Origin: 2-01-FULL-39-10-A sp964525395
GTDB lineage: Bacteria > Patescibacteriota > Microgenomatia > Levybacterales > UBA12049
Direction: 5' to 3'
Assembly: GCA_964525395.1 (NCBI GenBank)
Contig: CAZGGU010000034.1
Span: 1 to 5,132, forward strand
Length of the DNA: 5,132 nucleotides
Shown here: piece after piece, positions 1 through 4,913 of the stretch
Position numbering within the stretch: the stretch's first letter is position 1
How the letters are laid out: every line of letters starts with the position of its first letter
Program-made: the position numbers and the translations under genes
Notes under the pieces: model-generated
What the model was told of the DNA's origin: nothing
Databases searched by the model: none
What the model saw: the letters and a program-made list of their open reading frames with translations, nothing else

Positions 1-903
1 AAGTTTTTCGAAATCCTCTGGAGTTTCATAAGTAACTTTATCTAAGATTTTATCTAGATATTTATTCTTCGTAAAGTCTTCCATTTCTACTGCGTGGTGC
101 TTAAATTCTGCTCTGTCAAACTCAGCGAAAACTAATTCCTGCTGGCCACTATCTTTTACTGCAATCATTCTGGAGACTGCTCCCGAATGACGACGCAAAA
201 GCTCTATGTCTTTCATCAGCGTTTTATAACCAGCACCGATAAGCTCAACCGAAAGATCTTTATTTCCTTTGGATTTTTTATCTACTAAGTTCAGGGTTTG
301 GTTTCTGAAAACTTGAGATGCAATTCCTTTGTGCGGCTCTTCCGTAAATGAAACATCGGCTGGACTTTCTCCGTGCCAGTGATATCTTCTAGCGGTAGCG
401 TTTTTCGTGTTCATGCCTTGCTGCACTACAGTCCATGCTCCGTTTCGAGAAAAGAAAAAAGCATGATGATAAAGTGAATAATCATCCTGAATTAGAGAAG
501 AATCTACCTTGGCAGACATCTTGGAAGAATAAACTAATTTATTTGTTTCATTTCCTAATCCTAATCGCTCTCCCCAATCAGCAATCTCATCAGGTGTTTT
601 TTTACTCGTCGCGCCTTTTCCTCCGGCTATAAAAACCCCTAGTTCTTGCTCACGTCCCCGAATGGATTCTTTTAGTGCAGCGGTTAAGATTGTCGTCAAA
701 CCTGAAGCATTCCAGTCAAAGGCCAGCACTGTTCCTAAAGATTGAAACCAAACCGGGTCAGCAATGCGCTTTATATACTCGTCCGGTCCATATTCCTCGA
801 TAAGTACATCAGTCATCGACCGACCAAGACGAACCATGCGTTCAAACAGCCAAGGAGGACATGTTCCAGTGTCTAGTGTAAATGTAGCAACGCCACGTTT
901 CAT
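1..903 (-). CDS. DUF763 family protein, C-terminus outside window
   Basis: An open frame of 301 codons runs from an ATG at 903 off the left edge without a stop. I recognise it as DUF763 (Pfam PF05559), a family of archaea and assorted bacteria whose biochemical role is unknown to me. Family hallmarks seen in order are the N-terminus MKRGVATFTL, a CPPWLFERMVRL segment (15-26), EEYGPDEYIKRIADPVWFQS (36-55), FDWNASGLTT (62-71), a Gly/Lys-rich stretch FIAGGKGATSKKTPDEI (91-107), VVQQGMN (159-165) and RRYHWHG (172-178). The start is supported because the N-terminus fits the family from residue 1 and an in-frame TGA lies just upstream (919-921). Family members are usually longer than 301 residues, so a C-terminal part is missing. 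No signal peptide or membrane segment is seen, so it is probably cytoplasmic. It lies 35 bases downstream of the 210-aa gene on the same strand, with no good Shine-Dalgarno site and only a poor promoter candidate, so co-transcription with that gene is plausible. Confidence 0.92.
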   Translation of the reverse strand, partial: MKRGVATFTLDTGTCPPWLFERMVRLGRSMTDVLIEEYGPDEYIKRIADPVWFQSLGTVLAFDWNASGLTTILTAALKESIRGREQELGVFIAGGKGATSKKTPDEIADWGERLGLGNETNKLVYSSKMSAKVDSSLIQDDYSLYHHAFFFSRNGAWTVVQQGMNTKNATARRYHWHGESPADVSFTEEPHKGIASQVFRNQTLNLVDKKSKGNKDLSVELIGAGYKTLMKDIELLRRHSGAVSRMIAVKDSGQQELVFAEFDRAEFKHHAVEMEDFTKNKYLDKILDKVTYETPEDFEKL

Positions 904-938
904 GTTATGAATAATGTATCAGGAATGATGAATAAAGA

Positions 939-1571
939 CTAGGATTGGTAGACTGGAACTTCAGAAGCTCTAACTAATCTTCGATATGTAGGCAGATGTT
1001 GAGGCTCATCATCAATTATAGGTGTTCCATCTTCAAATCTTATTCCTTCCATCGTTTCCCATTCTGTCCATGTCATATCAGAGCCTCTTCCCCATGCAAG
1101 TCCAATAGCATCCGTCACTCTTTGTCTGAATTTGATTTGACGTTCCATCGAACCTTCCTGCTCTCTGCTCATTGGAGTTACTGACTTAAAAATATCTCTT
1201 ATTTGTTGACGCAAGGGCTGTCTATCCCTGGAAATAAATCGCATTGATGGTATTACAGGCTTCTTGAGATCAACTTCCGGCAACTCAAATACTTCACCGA
1301 CCGCCAAATCATAATATCTAACTCGTCGGAGTGGCTCTGGATCTTGATCAATTTCACCTAGAAAAAATCTTCTTTCCTCTGTGGTAGCATCCGATGCTTC
1401 CAAAACTTCTCCAGGAACTAATCTTTGACGAGTTGCCCAATCTCTTCTTTTTTGAAAAGAAAATGCATCTTGAATAGCTAATTGTTCTTTTGTTAAATCC
1501 CCCAGTGGTGCTCTATGAAGAGGTGGATAAAATTCTCGCACAACTCTACTTTGATGATCCAATTCTGACAT
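939..1571 (-). CDS. hypothetical protein, Arg-rich, 210 aa
   Basis: I do not recognise this protein. It is 210 residues, soluble-looking, with no signal peptide, no membrane segment and no cysteine. It is strikingly Arg-rich: about 26 Arg against 6 Lys, while neighbouring proteins favour Lys. The codons are AT-rich and AGA-dominated like the rest of the window, so the bias is at protein level and is not a base-composition sign of recent transfer. Visible segments are a charged N-terminal half with KRRDWATRQR (41-50) and EERRFF (65-70), a GEVFELPEVDLKKP stretch (92-105), a basic probably helical region (111-151) and a Trp-rich patch around AWGRGSDMTWTEWETMEG (159-176). The ATG at 1571 is favoured because a strong promoter ends exactly 6 bases before it. 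The gene follows yraN by 36 bases and precedes the DUF763 gene by 35, so a functional link to DUF763 is possible but unproven. Nucleic-acid binding would fit the Arg content, but that is speculation. Confidence 0.85.
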   Translation of the reverse strand: MSELDHQSRVVREFYPPLHRAPLGDLTKEQLAIQDAFSFQKRRDWATRQRLVPGEVLEASDATTEERRFFLGEIDQDPEPLRRVRYYDLAVGEVFELPEVDLKKPVIPSMRFISRDRQPLRQQIRDIFKSVTPMSREQEGSMERQIKFRQRVTDAIGLAWGRGSDMTWTEWETMEGIRFEDGTPIIDDEPQHLPTYRRLVRASEVPVYQS

Positions 1572-1577
1572 ACGAAG

Positions 1578-1606
1578 ATATTACTTCTTAATTATTTGCT
1601 TGTCAA
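1578..1606 (-). promoter_or_regulatory. sigma70-type promoter for the 210-aa gene, leaderless geometry
   Basis: On the minus strand a perfect TTGACA (-35, 1606-1601) is followed by a 17-base spacer and TAATAT (-10, 1583-1578). Six bases (CTTCGT) then separate the -10 from the ATG at 1571. With standard spacing, +1 falls on the A of the ATG. The -35 box begins two bases after the yraN stop codon. This is the best promoter in the window by consensus match. Confidence 0.8.
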
Positions 1607-1607
1607 A

Positions 1608-1970
1608 TCAACCTGATATGTTTTCTATCTGTTCAATGGAAACTAAATTGTTTGAAGAATCTAGGATTATGGAAATAGCATCAATTCTAAGCGCGTCTGG
1701 TAGTTTAGGATTTAAAACTTTATAGAGCTGGGCTGTTTTTATAAGAGATTTTAATTTGTAATAGCTAATTGCCTCAATAGGAGTGCCATAAGCATTCGAA
1801 GTTCTGGTTTTTACTTCTACGAAGACCAGAGTTTTATCTTTGGTGGCAATTATATCGATTTCACCGTAACCTTTTCGGAAGTTTCTCTCAATAATTTTAT
1901 AGCCTTTTTTCTTGAGAAAATTAGTAGCTAAATCCTCACCAATAATAGCAATGGGATTTGTGATTCTCAC
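1608..1970 (-). CDS. yraN: YraN family (UPF0102) endonuclease-fold protein
   Basis: A 120-residue protein of the YraN/UPF0102 family, close to the usual family length. The family has a PD-(D/E)XK nuclease-like fold and is often encoded near rplS and rnhB; its physiological role is poorly defined. The expected core is present: GEDLATNFLKKKGYKII (11-27), N-x-R at 30-32, GEIDII (36-41, acidic Asp39) and VFVEVKTR (49-56, with the Glu52-x-Lys54 pair), then a GTP-x-EA turn and Lys-rich helix. Glu12, Asp39, Glu52 and Lys54 would be the putative metal/catalytic set, so the active site looks intact. The GTG at 1970 is chosen because it gives a family-like N-terminus, no ATG lies between it and the rplS stop, and a -10 box sits exactly 6 bases before it. 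It starts 27 bases after the rplS stop. A Shine-Dalgarno sequence is absent. Confidence 0.93.
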   Translation of the reverse strand: MRITNPIAIIGEDLATNFLKKKGYKIIERNFRKGYGEIDIIATKDKTLVFVEVKTRTSNAYGTPIEAISYYKLKSLIKTAQLYKVLNPKLPDALRIDAISIILDSSNNLVSIEQIENISG

Positions 1971-1976
1971 AATAAA

Positions 1977-2005
1977 AGTATATGAGGTAATTAAAATTTA
2001 AACAA
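1977..2005 (-). promoter_or_regulatory. probable yraN promoter, leaderless geometry
   Basis: TATACT (1982-1977, five of six to consensus) lies 6 bases before the GTG start of yraN at 1970. Seventeen bases further up is TTGTTT (2005-2000), matching only the TTG of the -35 consensus and overlapping the last codons and stop of rplS. +1 would be the G of the GTG. The -35 is weak, so the call rests mainly on the -10 and on the same spacing seen at the other starts. yraN could also be read through from rplS. Confidence 0.5.
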
Positions 2006-2288
2006 TTGGGCGAGGAATTTTAAGGAAGTTAAGCTTAGCTCGTCTAACTTTCATTTTAGGTTTTTCTTTAAATTCCACTTTATCTACGTTGGGATTTCCA
2101 ACATGCCAAATTCTCTCCACAGAAATAGGTCCTACCATCTTTTTTACAGTGTAAGATCTATTTTCACCACGACCTTTGATCTGGAGAACTTGTCCCTCAA
2201 AAATCTGAGTTCTAGTTTTTTCTCCTTCTACAATCTTGGTATAAACTTTTACGATATCGCCAACTTGAAAATCAATATTTGTAACCAT
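1998..2288 (-). CDS. rplS: 50S ribosomal protein L19 (bL19)
   Basis: A 96-residue bL19, a large-subunit protein located at the interface with the small subunit. Recognisable family segments are VGDIVKVYTKIVEGEKTRTQIFEG (9-32), VLQIKGRG (34-41), SYTVKKM (45-51), GPISVERIWHVGNP (53-66) and the C-terminal KVRRAKLNFLK (80-90). It is shorter than the roughly 115 residues of E. coli L19. It lacks the N-terminal helix before the VGD strand and ends a few residues after the RRAKL motif, without the usual basic tail. Both ends look natural, because the ATG is placed correctly by its promoter and the stop is a clean TAA. Small ribosomal proteins are common in reduced genomes. It heads a four-gene minus-strand run and is divergent from the HD gene. 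Confidence 0.96.
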   Translation of the reverse strand: MVTNIDFQVGDIVKVYTKIVEGEKTRTQIFEGQVLQIKGRGENRSYTVKKMVGPISVERIWHVGNPNVDKVEFKEKPKMKVRRAKLNFLKIPRPIV

Positions 2289-2296
2289 AGATACGT

Positions 2297-2325
2297 ATTA
2301 TAGCTAAATTGAGACTATTTTTCAA
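2297..2325 (-). promoter_or_regulatory. rplS promoter, near-leaderless
   Basis: On the minus strand TTGAAA (-35, 2325-2320, five of six) is followed by a 17-base spacer and a perfect TATAAT (-10, 2302-2297). The -10 ends 8 bases before the ATG at 2288, so transcription would start within about 0-3 bases of the start codon and leave no room for a Shine-Dalgarno site. It overlaps the promoter of the divergent HD gene. Confidence 0.8.
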
Positions 2326-2327
2326 TT
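2307..2327. repeat. inverted repeat between rplS and the HD gene
   Basis: AATTGA (2307-2312) and TCAATT (2322-2327) form a perfect 6-bp inverted repeat around a 9-base spacer. Each arm contains the core of one -35 box, for the HD gene on plus and for rplS on minus. The symmetry may therefore simply reflect two back-to-back -35 elements. A shared operator for a dimeric regulator is an alternative, with no direct support. Confidence 0.45.
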
Positions 2328-2337
2328 ATGATAATAT
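2309..2337 (+). promoter_or_regulatory. promoter of the HD-domain gene, leaderless geometry
   Basis: TTGAGA (-35, 2309-2314, five of six) is followed by a 17-base spacer and TAATAT (-10, 2332-2337). A TG at 2329-2330 gives an extended -10. Exactly six bases (TTCTTC) separate the -10 from the ATG at 2344, so +1 falls on the A of the ATG. Confidence 0.75.
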
Positions 2338-2343
2338 TTCTTC

Positions 2344-3000
2344 ATGAATAAAAGCCTAATTATTAAAAATACCGAAAAATTTGCACGAGAAGTTCTCGAA
2401 GGTGAAGGCACAGGACACGATTTTTTTCATGTTGAAAGAGTGGCTAAGCTAGCTTCATATATAGCACATCAAGAAAAAGCAGGAGATATATTTATAATCC
2501 AACTCGCTGCACTACTCCATGATATTGCTGATTGGAAGTTTAATAACGCAGATGAAAATATAGGATCTAAAAAAGCTCGAGAATTTCTGCTAAGTCAGAA
2601 TGCCCCAAACGAAATAATAGATGAGGTGGAATTTATAGTTAAAAACATTTCATTTAAGGGCGGAACAAATAAAATAAAAATGCGTTCTATTGAAGGGAAA
2701 ATAGTTCAAGACGCTGACAGATTAGATGCTCTTGGAGCTATTGGAATCGGAAGAACTTTTGCATACGGCGGATTCAAGCAAAGAGAAATGTATAATCCAA
2801 AAATAAAACCTGGAAAATATAAAGATTTAAAATCATATGCTAAAGCCAAAAATACGACCATAAATCATTTTTATGAAAAACTCTTACTGCTACCTAATCA
2901 AATGAATACAAAAACTGGTAAAACTATCGCTAAAAAACGAGAAAAATTTATGAAAGAATTTTTAACTGAGTTTTATTTAGAATGGGATGTTAAACTTTAG
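2344..3000 (+). CDS. HD-domain phosphohydrolase, YedJ-like
   Basis: A 218-residue HD-superfamily protein resembling E. coli YedJ. HD proteins of this type bind metal and are predicted phosphohydrolases; the substrate of this subgroup is not known to me. Metal-ligand motifs are GHDFFHVERV (24-33, His25, Asp26, His29) and ALLHDIADWK (56-65, His59-Asp60). The downstream signature VQDADRLDALGAIGIGR (121-137) and the C-terminal HFYEKLLLLP segment are also typical of the YedJ-like group. All catalytic residues appear present and the length matches the family. No membrane segment is seen, so it is probably cytosolic. It is the only plus-strand gene in the window. It is divergent from rplS with interleaved promoters, and its last 11 bases overlap the 3' end of pyrG. 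The ATG is supported by the promoter ending 6 bases before it. Confidence 0.93.
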   Translation: MNKSLIIKNTEKFAREVLEGEGTGHDFFHVERVAKLASYIAHQEKAGDIFIIQLAALLHDIADWKFNNADENIGSKKAREFLLSQNAPNEIIDEVEFIVKNISFKGGTNKIKMRSIEGKIVQDADRLDALGAIGIGRTFAYGGFKQREMYNPKIKPGKYKDLKSYAKAKNTTINHFYEKLLLLPNQMNTKTGKTIAKKREKFMKEFLTEFYLEWDVKL

Positions 3001-4684
3001 CTTTTTTAATGGCTTCTACGAATCCGAGGAATAATGGATGAGGGCGAAGTGGTCTGGACTTATATTCTGGATGACCTTGAGTTCCTAAATAGAATGGATG
3101 CTCAGACTCTGGAAGCTCAATAATCTCTACTAATCCTTCTTCTACAGATTTAGCTGCGATCGTGAATCCTTTTTCCTCAAATTTCTCAAGATAATCATTA
3201 TTGAATTCAAATCTATGTCTGTGTCTTTCAGATGTCAGACCTTTAGCTTTATCAATAAAATCATCATATTTCGCGTAAAGATCAAATGCGCGAGTTCCTT
3301 CTTTTACTATCGCATCCCAAGCTCCGAGTCTCATGGTTCCCCCATATGCTCGTTTTTCCATAATTTCTTTCTGTTTCGGCATAAGGTGAATCACCAAATC
3401 TTCTCCATCGGGAGTATTTTCCTCTGTATTAGCTTCTTTAATACCTAAAACGTCTCTGGCATAAGAAATTACAGCAAGCTGCATTCCATAACAAAGTCCT
3501 AGATAAGGAATTTTCTTGTCTCTCGCATAACCTGCTGCTTGAATCATACCTTCTGCTCCTCGGAGTCCCCAACCAATGGGAACAATAATTCCATCTGGAT
3601 TTCCGATTACTTTCTCAAGATCAGCGTCTTTTTCTACTTTTTCGGCATCTACCCAATGAGTTTTAATAGCTACACCTAGTTCGTAGGATGCATGATCTAT
3701 CGCATCGAAGAGTGCTGCGTATGAATCTTTCAACTGATAGTCTCCAGTACCGAAGTATTTTCCGATGATTGCAATGTCTAAGAATTTAGTTTCATTCTGT
3801 ACCTTTATGACCTTATCTACAAACTTCGCCCACTCAGACAAATCAGCTTCCTTTACAGGGAGACTTAATTTTTCAAGAATTTGCTTACCAAGATTTTGCT
3901 TATTTAAACCAAGCGGAACCTGATAAACAGACTGAAGATCTGGACTTGAAATTACCGCTTCAGGAGCTACATTACAAAACAGCGCTAATCTCTCAATCCT
4001 TCTCTGATCCAGCTCTTTGTCTGAGCGACAAATCACAAAATCAGGCTGAATTCCAAGAGAATTAAGTGTGCGAACTGAGAGCTGAGTAGGTTTAGTTTTT
4101 GGTTCTCCTAAATGCGCAGGTGTAGGCACATAAGAGACGTGAACATGAACTACATCTCCAGGATTCTGAAGCGTCATAATGCGGCTTGCTTCATAGTAAA
4201 AAACATTCTGATATTCTCCAGCAGTTCCCCCTAATTCAATAATTACTATATCAGCATCTTTAGAATCTCCAAGATGTTTGATGCGTCTAATGATTTCGTC
4301 TGTAATATGAGGAATAGCTTCTACGTCTTCTCCATGATATTCAAATCTTCTTTCACGTTCGATAACAGTATTATAAATTTTACCCATGGTCACGAAATTA
4401 TCAGTTCCCATGTCTTCGTTCATGAATTTTTCATAGGTTCCGATATCCATATCAGCCTCAGTTCCATCTTCACAAAGGAAGGTATCGCCGTGCTCAATAG
4501 GATTAATAGTGCCTGCGTCGAGGTTTAAATAATTTTCAAATTTAATGGGTGCGACTTTATAACCTGAGGATTTAAGTAAGAGTGAGATGGATGCAGAGGT
4601 GATGCCCTTTCCGATGCCGGAGATGACTCCGCCGGAGACAAATATGTATTTCCTTTTTTTGTTATTCGAACTACTATCGGGCAC
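2990..4684 (-). CDS. pyrG: CTP synthase (glutamine-hydrolysing)
   Basis: CTP synthase converts UTP to CTP using ATP and glutamine ammonia, the last step of pyrimidine nucleotide synthesis. From the GTG start it has 564 residues (E. coli PyrG 545). The N-terminal synthetase domain has KYIFVSGGVISGIGKG (12-27), the metal ligands Asp80 (in ADMDIG) and Glu150 (in IELGGT), and KTKPTQLSV (196-204). The C-terminal class-I glutamine amidotransferase domain has the nucleophile Cys398 in LGLCYGMQ and the GHPE motif with His538 and Glu540, so the triad is complete. Oddities are KFENY for the usual KLDPY, GEYQN (156-160) for GDIES in the CTP-binding region, and IGWG (370-373) for the GGFG oxyanion loop. 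The frame is open to a TTG at 4699, but that lies inside the promoter. The GTG at 4684 is the only sensible start and gives M-PDSSSNNKKRKYIF. The 3' end overlaps the HD gene by 11 bp. Confidence 0.96.
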   Translation of the reverse strand: MPDSSSNNKKRKYIFVSGGVISGIGKGITSASISLLLKSSGYKVAPIKFENYLNLDAGTINPIEHGDTFLCEDGTEADMDIGTYEKFMNEDMGTDNFVTMGKIYNTVIERERRFEYHGEDVEAIPHITDEIIRRIKHLGDSKDADIVIIELGGTAGEYQNVFYYEASRIMTLQNPGDVVHVHVSYVPTPAHLGEPKTKPTQLSVRTLNSLGIQPDFVICRSDKELDQRRIERLALFCNVAPEAVISSPDLQSVYQVPLGLNKQNLGKQILEKLSLPVKEADLSEWAKFVDKVIKVQNETKFLDIAIIGKYFGTGDYQLKDSYAALFDAIDHASYELGVAIKTHWVDAEKVEKDADLEKVIGNPDGIIVPIGWGLRGAEGMIQAAGYARDKKIPYLGLCYGMQLAVISYARDVLGIKEANTEENTPDGEDLVIHLMPKQKEIMEKRAYGGTMRLGAWDAIVKEGTRAFDLYAKYDDFIDKAKGLTSERHRHRFEFNNDYLEKFEEKGFTIAAKSVEEGLVEIIELPESEHPFYLGTQGHPEYKSRPLRPHPLFLGFVEAIKKAKV

Positions 4685-4689
4685 GATTA

Positions 4690-4718
4690 ATATTAGCAAA
4701 AAACAAAAACTTAGTCAA
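4690..4718 (-). promoter_or_regulatory. pyrG promoter, leaderless geometry
   Basis: On the minus strand TTGACT (-35, 4718-4713, five of six) is followed by a 17-base T-rich spacer and TAATAT (-10, 4695-4690), with TG just before it forming an extended -10. Five bases (TAATC) separate the -10 from the GTG at 4684, so the predicted +1 lies on or just inside the GTG. No UTR is available for attenuation. The sequence also gives no GGGC start like that used for CTP-dependent slippage at pyrG in Bacillus. Confidence 0.75.
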
Positions 4719-4787
4719 GAATTTATTTGAGCAGATATCCCGATTTGATCAGGACTTCTCTTCCTTGGCCTGCCTCGCCAATACTTG

Positions 4788-4858
4788 AGCGAGTGAGGGG
4801 AATCGAACCCCCGGCTTTTCCTTGGGAAGGAAACGTTGTACCACTCAACTACACTCGC
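4788..4858 (-). tRNA. tRNA-Gly, anticodon CCC
   Basis: A complete cloverleaf of 71 nt can be folded by eye. The acceptor stem is GCGAGTG/CACTCGC (7 bp), the D arm GTTG/CAAC, and the anticodon stem TTTCC/GGAAA with loop TTCCCAA. A 4-base variable loop and a T arm GGGGG-TTCGATT-CCCCT follow, with one G-T pair. The anticodon CCC (4826-4824) reads GGG, giving glycine. The discriminator base at 4788 is T, as is usual for bacterial tRNA-Gly. The 3' CCA is not encoded (the next bases are CAA), so it must be added by a nucleotidyltransferase. It lies between the LysM gene and pyrG on the same strand. Confidence 0.97.
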
Positions 4859-4904
4859 ATAGGCAATTGCAGGCGGATCGGTGTACTAATCCCGCATTAG
4901 GAAA

Positions 4905-4913
4905 ATTATAACA
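4905..4913 (-). promoter_or_regulatory. extended -10 promoter upstream of tRNA-Gly
   Basis: TGTTATAAT is a perfect -10 hexamer (TATAAT, 4910-4905) with the TGn extension. It directly abuts the stop codon of the LysM gene. The -35 region (about 4928-4933, TTATCC) is poor. The predicted +1 is near 4898, leaving about 40 bases of 5' leader for RNase P to remove. Unlike the protein genes, this promoter sits well upstream of its product. Confidence 0.6.

Noticed and set aside
435..632. Plus-strand open frame of 65 codons
   Set aside because: It lies wholly inside the well-supported DUF763 coding region on the other strand and its product has no recognisable features.
911..916. CATTAT 7 bases before the DUF763 ATG as a leaderless -10
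   Set aside because: Only four of six match and no acceptable -35 lies 15-19 bases upstream, so it is not called as a promoter.
4274..4528. Plus-strand open frame of 84 codons
   Set aside because: It is antisense to the conserved synthetase domain of pyrG and looks like a shadow frame.
4697..4712. T-rich run upstream of pyrG as an intrinsic terminator for tRNA-Gly
   Set aside because: No stable GC-rich hairpin precedes it; it is better explained as the AT-rich spacer of the pyrG promoter.
4765..4781. TTGGC/GCCAA hairpin just after the tRNA 3' end as a terminator
   Set aside because: The stem is only 5 bp and is followed on the minus strand by purines rather than a T run.
4768..4874. Six-base complementarity (GCCTGC/GCAGGC) flanking the tRNA as a processing stem
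   Set aside because: Six bases over this distance can occur by chance and the pairing does not extend.
4886..4900. CTAAT/ATTAG hairpin in the tRNA leader as a terminator of the LysM gene
   Set aside because: Short 5-bp stem with no T tract; it also lies downstream of the likely tRNA promoter.
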